Assembly: GCF_004004555.2 (NCBI RefSeq)
Contig: NZ_SACP01000006.1
Span: 159,083-223,082 of the forward strand
Length of the DNA stretch: 64,000 nt
Direction of reading: 5' to 3'
From: Methylobacterium oryzihabitans
Lineage (GTDB): Bacteria > Pseudomonadota > Alphaproteobacteria > Rhizobiales > Beijerinckiaceae
Shown here: positions 27,591-37,100 of the stretch, piece by piece
How positions within the stretch are numbered: position 1 is the stretch's first letter
How the letters are laid out: every line of letters starts with the position of its first letter
The notes under the pieces: model-generated
Seen by the model: the letters and a program-made list of their open reading frames with translations, nothing else
Told to the model about the DNA's origin: nothing
Database searches by the model: none
Program-made: the position numbers and the translations under genes

Positions 27591-29412
27591 ATGCGTTCGA
27601 TCGGCTGGGTCGCCGGGCTTCCGCTGCTCGCGGGGCTGTGGCTGGGCGGGACGCTGTGGGCCGAATCGGGGCTCGACGCCGATCTCGGCGAGGACGCCGC
27701 CGGCGTCGCCGAGGCGAGTCGGCCGGAGGGCGCAGAGCCGTGGCTGCGGGTCGAGCGGCGCGGCCGCGACCTCGTGGCGTTCGGCGAGGCGCCGGACGCC
27801 GCCGAACGGCGCGCTGCCCTCGACCGCCTCTCCGCCCTGCCGGGCCCGCGCCGGATCGTCGACCGCCTCGGCACTGTCGAATCGGTCTCGCCGTTCGTGT
27901 GGACCGCGACCCTGCGCGGCGCCGGCCGCCTCGACCTCGGCGGCTTCCGCCCGGCCGAGACCGGCCGCGCCGCCCTGCTGGCCGAGCTGTCCCCCGCCAT
28001 TCCCGACACCCTCGCGGTGCGCGACCTCGCCCGGGCCGCCCGCGGCGCGCCGCCCGAATTCGCAAAGGGCGCAACCTTCCTGCTGGGCCAGACGGCGCGG
28101 CTCAAGCCCGGCGCCACCGGCTCGCTGAGCGACCGCACCCTGTCGCTGTCGGGCGAGGCCGCCTCGGTCGCCGATTACGCCGCCCTGCGGGAGGCGCTGT
28201 CGGCGCCGCCGGACGGATTCACGATCGGGACGGTCGCGGTCGAGCCGGCGGAGGTCGGCCGCTTCGTCTGGTCGGCGACCCGCCGCCCGGACGGTTCCCT
28301 GCGCCTCGACGGCTACGCGGTCTCGGAGGCCGCGCGGGCCGGCATCCTCGCCGCCGCCCGCGCCGCCGCCGACGGTGCTCCGGTCGAGGACGGCATGCGG
28401 ATCGCCCGCGGGCTGCCGCCGGGCCTCGACGGCCGCGCCCTGATCGAGCGCGCCTTCGCGGCGCTGGCCCTGCTGTGCGAGGGCACGGTGTCGCTCGACG
28501 GCGGCGCCCTGTCGGTGCGCGGCGCGGCGCTCGACGCCCAGGCCCTGCGCGAGGCCGACGCCCTCACCACCGGCAGCCTGCCGGAGGGCATGAGCCGCGG
28601 CAGCGTCGCCCTCACGGCGAGCGCGGTCTCGCCCTACGTCGTCACGATCCGGCGCGACGTCGACAGCCTGTCGCTCGCCGGGCACCTGCCCGACGCCGAG
28701 AGCCGGGCTGCCCTCGTCGCCGCCCTGCGCCAGCAGAGCTTCGGCGAGCGGATCATCGACCGCACCCGCACCGCCGAGGGCGCGCCGGCCGGCCTCGTCG
28801 CGGCCCTGCGCGGGGCGATCCCGGTCCTCGGCCAGCTCGCCAGGGGCGAACTGGTCGCCCGCGACGCGAGCCTGAGCCTGACCGGCGAGAGCCTGTACCC
28901 GGAGGCGGCGCGCCGCCTCGCCGGCCTCGGGCCGCAGCTCGCCCCCGCCGGAGGCGCGGCTCGGCGCCGAGGCGTGCCGCACGGCGCTGGCCGGGCGCAT
29001 CACCGCCCGGCCGGTGCGGTTCGCGCCGGGCAGCGCCGACCTGCGGCCCGACTTCTACCCGGTGCTCGACGACCTCGCGGCCCTGGCCCTGACCTGCCCG
29101 GGCGAGCGCTTCACCGTCGCGGGCCACGACGACCCGCCCGGCACCGCACCGGCCCCCGAGCCGAAGCCGGTCCCGGTGAAGGATCAGGCCAAGGATCAGG
29201 CCAAGGATCAGGCCAAGGGCAAGGGCCGGGCGGCGAAGCCCGAGGCGGCGCCGGCCGCCGCGATGCCGGATCCCGGCCTGCCGCAGCGCCGCGCCGCGGT
29301 CATCGTCGACTACCTGCTCAAGGCCGGGATCGGCGCCGACCGGATCGCCCCGGTTCCGGCCAGCGACCCGCCGGCCGAGGCCCGGGCGGTCGTGTTCTCC
29401 CTGCGCTCCTGA
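27591..29412 (+). pseudogene. BON-repeat/OmpA-like envelope protein with an apparent frameshift
   Basis: The first frame (from the ATG at 27591, GGAGG five bases upstream) encodes a signal-anchor and several BON-like repeats (PRRIVDRLGTVESVSPFVW and similar units). It then loses conservation near 28942. The neighbouring frame resumes with an OmpA-C-like peptidoglycan-binding region (PVRFAPGSADLRPDFYPVLD, then LPQRRAAVIVDYLL) and stops at 29412. The switch falls in a run of five Cs (28942-28946), where one base less would join the two parts. This is either a sequencing error or a recent inactivation. Intact, the protein would be about 605 residues and periplasmic or outer-membrane linked. A KDQA triple repeat lies at 29179-29217. 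Confidence 0.75.
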
Positions 29413-29423
29413 GGAGGTCCGTC

Positions 29424-29714
29424 GTGACGATCCTGCTCGCCGCCCTGTGGCCGGCGCTCCTCACCGCGCTCCTCCTCGGCGGCGTCGCCGGGTACTGGGC
29501 CGGCCTGCCCGCCGGCCGCCTCGCCCGCGCCGGGGCCGCCCTGGTGACGGGGCTCGCCCTCGCGGCCGGCGCGGTCGCGGTCGCCGGTCTCGTGCCGGGC
29601 CGCTCCGGCCTGTGGGTCGAGACCGCCGCGCTCCTGCTCGCGGCCTATCTCGCCGGCTGCCTCGTCGGCGGCGGCCTGTCTCACGCCGCCGGGCCGAGCG
29701 CCTCGCAGCGATAG
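29424..29714 (+). CDS. Small membrane protein, function unknown
   Basis: The 96-residue product starts at a GTG with GAGGAGG (29411-29417) seven bases ahead. It has three predicted membrane segments (LLAALWPALLTALLLGGVAG, a central Ala/Val stretch and ETAALLLAAYLAGCLVG) and a short polar tail. It follows the BON/OmpA gene by 11 bases and probably forms an operon with it, so an envelope role is likely. Its last 34 bases overlap the 3' end of the convergent rlmJ. Confidence 0.75.
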   Translation: MTILLAALWPALLTALLLGGVAGYWAGLPAGRLARAGAALVTGLALAAGAVAVAGLVPGRSGLWVETAALLLAAYLAGCLVGGGLSHAAGPSASQR

Positions 29715-30529
29715 GCGCCATAGGCGCCGCGGGCGAGCCGTTCGGCCAGCGCCGGCAGCACGGTCTCGGCCTCCTCGCGCAGGGTATAGGGCGGGTTGAC
29801 CACGATCAGCCCGCTGCCGGTGAGGCGCGACGGGTCGTCCGGGCGGTCGATCATCAGGTCGAGGCGCAGCGCCGGCCGGCCGAGCGCCGCGTCGAGGCCG
29901 GCGGCGAGCCGGTCGATCGCCGCCACCTCCTTGATCGGATACCACGCGAGGTAGATGCCGGTCGGCCACTTCGCGACCGCCCGGGTGAGGTCGCGCCCGA
30001 GCCGGTCGAGTTCGCCGCCGACCTCGTAGGGCGGGTCGATCAGCACGAGGCCGCGGCGCTCCTTCGGCGGGATCAGGGCGGGCAGGGCGGTCCAGCCGTC
30101 GAGATTCATCACCTTGGTGCGGGGATCGCGGTTGAACCGCTCGCGCAGCACCGCCCCGTCGGCGGGGTGCAACTCGACGAACACGCCCTGGTCGCCGGGG
30201 CGCAGGAACTCGCGGATCAGCGCCGGGGAGCCCGGATAGGTCCGCGGCCCGTGCCGCTCCCGCACCGCCGCCACCGCCTCGCGGTAGGGGGCGAGCAGCG
30301 CCTCGACCTCGGGGGCGAACGGCAGGTCGAGCCGGCCCCAGCCGTCGCGCCACTCGCCGGTGCGCTCGGCCTCGTCGGCGGCGAGGTCGTAGAAGCCGAG
30401 CCCGGCATGGGTGTCGATCGCCCGGAACGGCGCCGGCTTGCGCTGGAGGTAGGCGAGCACCCGGGCGAGCACGAGATGCTTGAGCACGTCGGCATGGTTG
30501 CCGGCGTGAAAGGCGTGGCGGTAATTCAC
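29681..30529 (-). CDS. rlmJ: 23S rRNA (adenine-2030-N6)-methyltransferase RlmJ
   Basis: RlmJ methylates A2030 of 23S rRNA using SAM. The 282-residue product begins MNYRHAFHAGNHADVLKH, the family hallmark. It contains the catalytic VLIDPPYEVGGEL, with TGIYLAWYPIKE and GSGLIVVNPPYTL further on. Length matches the family (about 280). It is convergent with the small membrane protein gene and overlaps it. Confidence 0.95.
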   Translation of the reverse strand: MNYRHAFHAGNHADVLKHLVLARVLAYLQRKPAPFRAIDTHAGLGFYDLAADEAERTGEWRDGWGRLDLPFAPEVEALLAPYREAVAAVRERHGPRTYPGSPALIREFLRPGDQGVFVELHPADGAVLRERFNRDPRTKVMNLDGWTALPALIPPKERRGLVLIDPPYEVGGELDRLGRDLTRAVAKWPTGIYLAWYPIKEVAAIDRLAAGLDAALGRPALRLDLMIDRPDDPSRLTGSGLIVVNPPYTLREEAETVLPALAERLARGAYGAYRCEALGPAA

Positions 30530-30603
30530 GAACTCCGTCCCCGTGTGGCCGGCCGGTCCGGATCGGTGTCGGCGGCGGCCGGCGAAGTCCGTATCATCGC
30601 CCC

Positions 30604-30781
30604 ATGCCCCGTGACGACCTCATCGCCCGGCTCGAGCGGGCCGAAGCCGCCTTGCGGAGGGCCGGCGTCGCGCACCTCTCTCTTCGGCTCCTGCGCCCGC
30701 GGCGAGGCACGGGAGGGCTCGGACGTCGACGTCTTCGTCGGCCTGGAGCCGACCTCACTCACGCGCCGTGCGGGCGGTTGA
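30604..30781 (+). pseudogene. Broken nucleotidyltransferase (MNT-type) gene fragment
   Basis: The start (MPRDDLIARLERAEAALRRAG) and the catalytic stretch LFGSCARGEAREGSDVDVFV (GS...DVD motif) are in two different frames. The junction is a CTCTCTCTT run near 30678-30686, where a small indel would restore one frame. The protein would then end within about 60 residues, just before a truncated dispersed repeat at 30789. This is a 3'-truncated, frameshifted remnant of a minimal nucleotidyltransferase, a class often paired with HEPN toxins. No HEPN partner is present. Confidence 0.7.
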
Positions 30782-30788
30782 TGAGCTG

Positions 30789-30818
30789 TCCGGAACCAAT
30801 CGTCCGAAAATCGTATCA
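30789..30818 (-). repeat. Truncated copy of the dispersed palindromic repeat
   Basis: This copy keeps only the right arm of the TGATACG hairpin (TCCGAAAATCGTATCA) and the loop. The left arm is reduced to TCCGGA. It lies directly after the broken nucleotidyltransferase, suggesting that the insertion or its deletion removed the end of that gene. Confidence 0.7.
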
Positions 30819-30822
30819 AAGG

Positions 30823-31374
30823 CTAATTCGAGGTGTCGCAGATCAGGCGCGTTTGTCCCCCCTCGACGTCGAGTGTGACCGACTGGTCCGCGCCGGTTTC
30901 GCCAGCCTGAAAGCGCCGCTTGAGCAGGCGCTTAGCTCGCGCAATGTCCTGGTCAAGGACCTGGGCGACCTTGGATCGCGATGCCGAGAAGCGCACGATC
31001 GTCATATCGTAGCCGTTCTCATTGCCGAACACGAACTCGACGGCGCTGACCGGCAGCGACCGGAAAGTGCCAGACAGTGGCACAAGCACTAACGTATATT
31101 CGCCCTTGTTTTTCGCAGAGATGGAACCCAGTGCCGGCTTGATCTCTGTCGGAGCTGTGACTGGAGTATTAGATTTTAGGCGCTTCCCATTTGCATCATG
31201 TCCATACCGGTCGGCAAGCGACGTTCTGAATTGCTCGAATGACTTCGATCCCTGGCATCGAGGCAAAATTCCAGAGAAGAAGGTGTCGAGTACGATCGTG
31301 TTCTCGGCCCGCAGTGACGTCGTCGTTCCGGCAAGACAGGCCAGTGCAACCCCTGAAACAAGGCCCCATTGCAT
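30823..31374 (-). CDS. Secreted protein of unknown function
   Basis: The 183-residue product has a signal peptide (MQWGLVSGVALACLAGTTTS, cleaved near LRA-EN) and a mature domain containing one cysteine near the N-terminus (ILPRCQGS) and one at the end (RLICDTSN). It shows no known motif. Its base composition is clearly less GC-rich than the surrounding genes, consistent with recent acquisition. I start at the ATG at 31374, which begins the signal peptide; an ATG nine codons upstream is possible. It is divergent from another unknown secreted protein. Confidence 0.7.
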   Translation of the reverse strand: MQWGLVSGVALACLAGTTTSLRAENTIVLDTFFSGILPRCQGSKSFEQFRTSLADRYGHDANGKRLKSNTPVTAPTEIKPALGSISAKNKGEYTLVLVPLSGTFRSLPVSAVEFVFGNENGYDMTIVRFSASRSKVAQVLDQDIARAKRLLKRRFQAGETGADQSVTLDVEGGQTRLICDTSN

Positions 31375-31466
31375 GAGCGACCTCGCTGCTCTAAAGTCCA
31401 CGTTAAGATGCCTGTTTGGAACAATCAGTCAACGACTCTTTGGTTGGGCGCCTGGAGATTCGAACA

Positions 31467-31895
31467 ATGCCTGTTTTCTATGGCCGGCTCGCGTCGACGA
31501 TTGTGCTCGCTGTCTGTCTTGCGGGCAGTTTCTCCGAGGCGTCGGCGACCTCTGCTCGAATCACTATGGGCCCAGGCGGACGAGTGACGGGGATACAAAA
31601 CCTAGTCCCGCGAGACGAGTGCTTCCCAGCAACGATTCAAGGGCGAGTCGTCAAACGCGACTTCGATCGCAGCGGATTATATTTAGCGGGAATTGTTGTG
31701 GAAGAAAAAAAGGGGACCCGCACATTCATCAATGTTGATAATGAGTATGTTGATAAAGATGCGGTCACCACAGCGCGCACGAAAAGCGCGCTGGAAGAGA
31801 TGCTTGCCATCGGAAAAAAGGTCAATCTTGGTGTTTACGCCTGTGGGGCGGCCGGCAGAACTTTGAACGTTCACTCGGTAAAAGTCGCTCGATAA
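31467..31895 (+). CDS. Secreted protein of unknown function
   Basis: The 142-residue product has a signal peptide (YGRLASTIVLAVCLAGSFSE, cleaved near ASA-TS). The mature part contains RDECFPATIQGRVVKRDFDR and ends with VNLGVYACGAAGRTLNVHSV. Two cysteines may form a disulfide. No family is recognised. The gene is AT-richer than the window average, especially at 31670-31790, and is divergent from the other low-GC secreted gene with about 90 bases between. The two may have arrived together. The ATG at 31467 is chosen because the signal peptide begins there. Confidence 0.7.
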   Translation: MPVFYGRLASTIVLAVCLAGSFSEASATSARITMGPGGRVTGIQNLVPRDECFPATIQGRVVKRDFDRSGLYLAGIVVEEKKGTRTFINVDNEYVDKDAVTTARTKSALEEMLAIGKKVNLGVYACGAAGRTLNVHSVKVAR

Positions 31896-32039
31896 TGAGC
31901 ATGGATTAACGATCGAGTAAAATTCATCCGGGCATCCGACCTGATGCGCATCCCGGCGCACGAGACGATCGGCGAGAACGCCTCGGCTCTGACCGACATC
32001 ACGCCCTGGGATGGTCGGATTGGTCAGGGCCATTGTACC

Positions 32040-32333
32040 GCGCCACCTCCGGACAGGGGCGAAGCCGCGCCGGACCTCGGCCTTCAGCGCGGACCGGCTC
32101 CGGAGAGCGGCCGACACCCGGTAGAACAGGACCTGGGAACACGGAGCCAGCACCACGCGTCGGGCCGCCGGCCGGCTGATCGCCTGTCCCGCGTGAGGAT
32201 GCTCCCGGATCAGCGCTGCCGCGGCGAGGATGCGGTCCCGCAACCCTGCGGCGCCCCCGGGCGATCGCGCCGCGAGGGAGGACAGGGCGTCCTCGATCTG
32301 CCGGAGCGCGGTGCTGGTGTAGCGCAGCCTCAG
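32040..32333 (-). pseudogene. ParE/RelE-type toxin, decayed or with a non-standard CTG start
   Basis: The frame reading LRLRYTSTALRQIEDALSSL, then LIREHPHAGQAISRP and VLFYRVS matches the ParE/RelE toxin fold. It directly follows the antitoxin, with which it overlaps as CTGA. The expected ATG or GTG is CTG (32333), and no other standard start lies upstream in frame. The family's C-terminal strand is not recognisable, and the frame runs on without a stop to 31683, into the convergent secreted gene. The toxin is therefore probably inactive. The left boundary given is approximate. Confidence 0.55.
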
Positions 32334-32557
32334 GGACGGAATTTCGTGAAGACGGCGTCGACCTCGGCGGTCGTGGCCAGTTCTCCGCGCGCAATCTCGG
32401 CCTCGGCCTCGATCAGGTCGACCTCCTCCTCGGGAGTGAGCCGGTAGATCGCCTCTTCGTCGCCGGCCAGACGGAGCAGGATCCGCGCGAGCTCGTCCTG
32501 CTGGCTGGAGGGAAGAGCGCGCACGCGCTGGACGGCTCGATCGAGAAGCTCTGTCAT
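32330..32557 (-). CDS. Antitoxin of a type II toxin-antitoxin pair
   Basis: The 75-residue product (MTELLDRAVQRVRALPSSQQ...) has the form of small alphaproteobacterial antitoxins paired with ParE. It has a helical N-terminal half with LDRAVQRVRALP followed by an acidic tail (TPEEEVDLIEAEAEIARGEL). It lies immediately upstream of, and overlaps, the ParE-like frame, the usual order. Because the toxin looks decayed, it may now be an orphan. The ATG at 32557 is chosen over an ATG 14 codons upstream. Confidence 0.7.
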   Translation of the reverse strand: MTELLDRAVQRVRALPSSQQDELARILLRLAGDEEAIYRLTPEEEVDLIEAEAEIARGELATTAEVDAVFTKFRP

Positions 32558-32686
32558 CCCGGTATCATGCACGTCATCGTCGCGCACGAGAAGCGACATC
32601 CCATCACGAGCTTGGCGATCGCCGGCGGGCTGCCTCGGGCGCGATCGTTTCCAGGTCCGCCTGCCGGTCGGGCCGGGGCCCGCGAT

Positions 32687-33379
32687 CTACCGCGACGCCT
32701 CCACCACCACCTCCCCCGCCCGACAGTTCTGCCGCGCCACCTCGGGGCACGGCGTGAAGCCGCGCAGGTCCTTCGAGAAGCAGATCCGCACCTCCTCCAG
32801 CCGTCCCGAGCGGCAGGTCACCGCCATCATGTCGGGGCGCAGGCCGGGATTGCCGGCGACGAACAGGCGGGCGATGTCGATCGGGGCGAGGCGCTGGTCC
32901 CCGTCGGGCCGGATCAGGCGGTCGGGGATCGTCACTGCGGCGCGGGCGCGGCGGGCATCGCGAAAGTAGCTCGCCGGGTCCTTGCCCGAACAGGTGCCGT
33001 GGCGGCGCCACTCGTGGCGGGCCAGCCCCTCGGTCGGGAAGACGTCGGCGGCCTCCTCCAGGGCGATGCGGGACGGCGAGCGCGGGGCGGCGCCGCACTC
33101 GCTCGGATAGCCGCGGTCGTATTGCGGCCACAGCCCGTGGACGACGAAGCCGAGGCGCTTGCCGGCGTCGCATTGCGGGTTGCCGCGCTGCTCGCCGGTC
33201 AGGGTGCAGAAGGTCGGCGACCACGACAGGGCCAGCACGTAGAAGTCGAACACGCCCGGCGTGCCGCCGCGCTCCTGCGCGACGGCCCGGGCCGTCGGGC
33301 CGGCCAGGGCCGCCGCGGCCAGGGCCGCCGCGACGGCGGAGAAGCGGCGCAGCGGGCTCAGGGCCGGGCCTCGCGGCAC
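32687..33379 (-). CDS. Secreted ribonuclease T2
   Basis: RNase T2 enzymes are exported, broad-specificity endoribonucleases that work through 2',3'-cyclic phosphates. The catalytic blocks VVHGLWPQYD and HEWRRHGTCSG are intact, with FYVLALSWSPTFC at the start of the domain. The signal peptide is LRRFSAVAAALAAAALAG. I propose a GTG start at 33379 (MPRGPALSPLRRF), overlapping the upstream unknown gene by 22 bases. No ATG or GTG lies between it and the mature domain, the alternative being a CTG at 33361. The pair is probably co-translated. Confidence 0.88.
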   Translation of the reverse strand: MPRGPALSPLRRFSAVAAALAAAALAGPTARAVAQERGGTPGVFDFYVLALSWSPTFCTLTGEQRGNPQCDAGKRLGFVVHGLWPQYDRGYPSECGAAPRSPSRIALEEAADVFPTEGLARHEWRRHGTCSGKDPASYFRDARRARAAVTIPDRLIRPDGDQRLAPIDIARLFVAGNPGLRPDMMAVTCRSGRLEEVRICFSKDLRGFTPCPEVARQNCRAGEVVVEASR

Positions 33380-33849
33380 GAGGTGGTGGAGGCGTAGGCG
33401 TAGGCGAGGTTGCGGTCGAGGCCGTGGACGCAGAACTCGACCCCCCAGGTCGAGCTGATGATGCCGGTGCTCTCGCGCACCGAGTAGTCGACCCGCCGGC
33501 GCAGCCCGTCCGAGGTCGTGGCCACCGCCGAGCAGTAGCGGCGCGGGATGAAGTCGAGCCCCCAGGGCCGCCACGCCGTGCGCTCGATGCTGTCGAAGCC
33601 GACGATGGTGAGCGAGGAGTTCCAGAACTTCGCCTCCTTCTCGGCGAAGTTGCTCGACACCTCCTCCAGCACCGCCGGGTCCTGGCAGCCCGGGATGTTG
33701 GCGTCGAAGGGGAACTCGCGCTCCTCGGCGGGCTGGACCTCCTGCCGGGGAGAGCGGGCGCCGGCGGGGGCGGCCACAGCGACGGCGGACGCGGCGAGCG
33801 CGACGGTGGCGAGGAGCGTCTTCGCGGAAGGCAGACGGGAGTGGCGCAT
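33358..33849 (-). CDS. Exported protein of unknown function coupled to RNase T2
   Basis: The 163-residue product has a signal peptide (TLLATVALAASAVAVAAPAG) and a mature domain with ANIPGCQDPAVLEEV near its start. FWNSSLTIVGFDSIERTAWR and YCSAVATTSDGLRRRVDYSV follow, with cysteines that could form disulfides. No function is known to me for this domain. It overlaps the RNase T2 gene, which argues for a shared transcript and perhaps a shared periplasmic role such as nutrient RNA use. This is inference from position only. Confidence 0.78.
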   Translation of the reverse strand: MRHSRLPSAKTLLATVALAASAVAVAAPAGARSPRQEVQPAEEREFPFDANIPGCQDPAVLEEVSSNFAEKEAKFWNSSLTIVGFDSIERTAWRPWGLDFIPRRYCSAVATTSDGLRRRVDYSVRESTGIISSTWGVEFCVHGLDRNLAYAYASTTSCREARP

Positions 33850-34122
33850 GCGGGCCTGGACCTCGTGGGGCGCGGGGGCACCGCGCCGGGCGACGGGCCC
33901 ACCCCGGCCCGCCTGGAAGCGTGAGCGCCGACGATGCCGCCGGCCCTCCCCAAGTCAAGCCGCGGCGGCGGGCCGGCGCGCTTTCGCGTGCGGCTGGTGT
34001 GCTGCGGGCACACCCGTGCCCGCGCGCGTCCACAGCGCCGTGCCGGTCATGCGACGGTCGCGGCGGTGGTCCCGCGGCGCCCGACGCCCTAAGACAGGCG
34101 CGACCGCCGGATCCGAGCGCCC

Positions 34123-37100
34123 ATGACCCTCGACACCCCTCCCGCCCCCAAGCCCGTCGGCCCCGGCGACCAGGTGCTCCTGGTCGACGGCTCGTCGTTC
34201 ATCTTCCGGGCCTACTTCCAGTCGATCAACCAGCCCGAGCGCTACAACTTCCGGCCGTCCGACGGGCTGCCGACCGGCGCGGTGCGGCTGTTCTGCGCCA
34301 AGATCGCCCAGTTCGTGCAGGAGGGCGCGGCCGGCATCGTGCCGACTCATCTCGGCATCGTGTTCGACAAGTCGGAGGGCTCGTTCCGCAAGGAGATCTT
34401 TCCCGACTACAAGGGCCACCGGCCCGACGCCCCCGACGACCTCAAGCGCCAGATGCCGCTGATGCGCGACGCGGTGCGGGCCTTCGGCCTCGAACCGATC
34501 GAGCTGATCCGCTACGAGGCCGACGACCTCATCGCCACCTACGCCCGGCAGGCCGAGGCGCGGGGCGCCGGGGTCATCATCGTGTCCTCCGACAAGGACC
34601 TGATGCAGCTCGTCGGCGAGACGGTGCGGTTCTACGACTTCGAATCGGGCCAGAAGGGCAAGCCCGGCTACCGGCCCGAGCGCAGCCTCGACCGCGCCGC
34701 GATCATGGAGCGCTGGGAGGGGCTGGCGCCCGAGCAGATCGGCGACGCCCTGGCGCTGATCGGCGACACCTCGGACAACGTGCCGGGCGTGCCGGGCATC
34801 GGGCTCAAGACCGCCGCCGCCCTCATCAAGGAATTCGGCAGCCTCGACGCCCTGCTGGAGCGGGCCGGCGAGATCAAGCAGCCCAAGCGCCGCGAGACGC
34901 TCCTCGGCCACATCGATCAGGCCCGGCTGTCGCGCCGGCTCGTGGCGCTCGACGAGGCGGTGCCGGTGCCGGTGCCCCTCGACGCGCTGGGCCTGCCGAA
35001 GCCCGACCCCGAGAAACTCGTCGGCTTCCTCAAGGCGATGGAGTTCAACACGCTGACGCGCCGGATCGCGTCGCTGCTCCACGTCGACCCCGAGGCGGTG
35101 CGGCCCGACCCGGCCCTGCTGCCCGGCGGCGCCGATCCGGGCTATTCCAACCCGCAGGGCGGCAGCGACGTGACGCCGTTCTTCGGCGACGCGCCGGATG
35201 CCGCGCCCGTCGCCGAGGTCGACCCGTTCGCCGACCTCGACCTGCCCGACGCGCCGCCGCCACCGAGGAAGCCCGCCGAGGCGTCGCCCGCCACGCTGGT
35301 GGCCGCCCGCGCCGCCGAGGCGGTCAAGCCGTTCGACACCGGCGCCTACGAGACCGTGACCTCGCTGGAGCGGCTCGACGCCTGGATCGCCGAGGCGGTC
35401 GAGGCCGGCGTGGTCGCGGTCGACACCGAGACCAACGCCCTCGACGCCCTGAAGGCCGACCTCGTCGGGGTCTCGCTCGCCACCGCGGCGGGGCGCGCCG
35501 CCTACATCCCGCTCGACCACGTCGAGCCGGTCGAGGCCAAGGGCGACGGCGACCTGTTCGGCGGCAAGGCGGCGACCGGCGAGTTCCGGCGCATCGCCGA
35601 CCAGCTTCCCTGGACCGCGGTCCGCGAGCGCCTGAAGCCGATGCTGGAGAACCCGGCGGTGCTGAAGGTCGGCCAGAACATCAAGTACGACTGGCTGGTT
35701 CTCGCCCGCCACGGCATCGAGGTGGCGCCGTTCGACGACACGATGCTGATCTCCTACGTGCTCGACGCCGGCAAGGGCTCGCACGGCATGGACGAACTCG
35801 CCCGCCGCCATCTCGGCCACCAGCCGATCACCTTCGCGGAGGTCGCCGGCACCGGCCGCCAGAAGGTGACGTTCGACCGGGTGCCCCTCGACCGGGCGAC
35901 CGCCTACGCGGCGGAGGATGCCGACGTGACCCTGCGGCTGTGGCGTGTGATGAAGCCGCGCCTCGTCGCCGAGCGCCGCGCCACCGTCTATGAGACCCTG
36001 GAGCGGCCGCTGCTGACGATCCTCGCCCGGATGGAGCGGGAGGGCATCCGGGTCGACCGCGGCATGCTGAGCCGGCTGTCGGGCGACTTCTCGCAGTCGC
36101 TCGCCCGGCTGGAGGACGAGATCCAGGAGACGGCCGGAGAAAAGTTCTCGGTGTCGTCGCCCAAGCAGATCGGCGACATCCTGTTCGGCAAGATGGGCCT
36201 GCCCGGCGCCAAGAAGACCCCGTCGGGCCAGTGGGCGACCCCGGCGACGCTGCTGGAGGAACTCGCCGGCCAGGGGCACGACCTGCCCAAGAAGATCCTG
36301 GAATGGCGCCAGCTCTCGAAGCTGAAATCGACCTATACCGACGCGCTCCAGGAACACGCCGACCGCGGCACCGACCGGGTCCACACCTCGTTCTCGCTCG
36401 CCGCCACCACCACCGGGCGGCTGTCGTCGTCGGAGCCGAACCTCCAGAACATCCCGATCCGCACCGAGGAGGGCCGGCGCATCCGGCAGGCCTTCGTGGC
36501 CGAGCCCGGCCACAAGCTGATCTCGGCCGATTACAGCCAGATCGAATTGCGGCTGCTCGCCCACATCGCCGACATCCCGCAGCTCAGGCAGGCGTTCGAG
36601 GACGGCATCGACATCCACGCGGCGACCGCCTCGGCGATGTTCGGCGTCCCCCTCGACCAGATGACGCCGGACCTGCGCCGGCGCGCCAAGACGATCAATT
36701 TCGGCATCATCTACGGCATCTCGGCCTTCGGGCTGGCCGACCGGCTCGGCATCCCGCAGGGCGAGGCCGCGGCCTTCATCAAGCAGTATTTCGAGCGCTT
36801 CCCCGGCATCCGCGCCTATATCGACGACACCAAGAAGACCTGCCGCGACAAGGGCTACGTCACGACTTTGTTCGGCCGGGTCTGCCACTATCCGCAGATC
36901 CGTTCCAACAACCCGCAGGAGCGCGCCTCGGTCGAGCGGCAGGCGATCAACGCGCCGATCCAGGGCACGGCGGCCGACATCATCCGCCGGGCGATGGTGC
37001 GGATGGAGGGCGCCCTCGCGGCCGAAAACCTCTCGGCCCGGATGCTGCTGCAGGTCCACGACGAGCTGGTGTTCGAGGCGCCCGACGACGAGGTCGAGCG

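Noticed and set aside
25737..29003. A 1088-residue minus-strand frame across the porin and BON/OmpA genes
   Set aside because: It spans two unrelated plus-strand genes and a terminator, and shows only Arg/Gly/Ala/Val-rich sequence.
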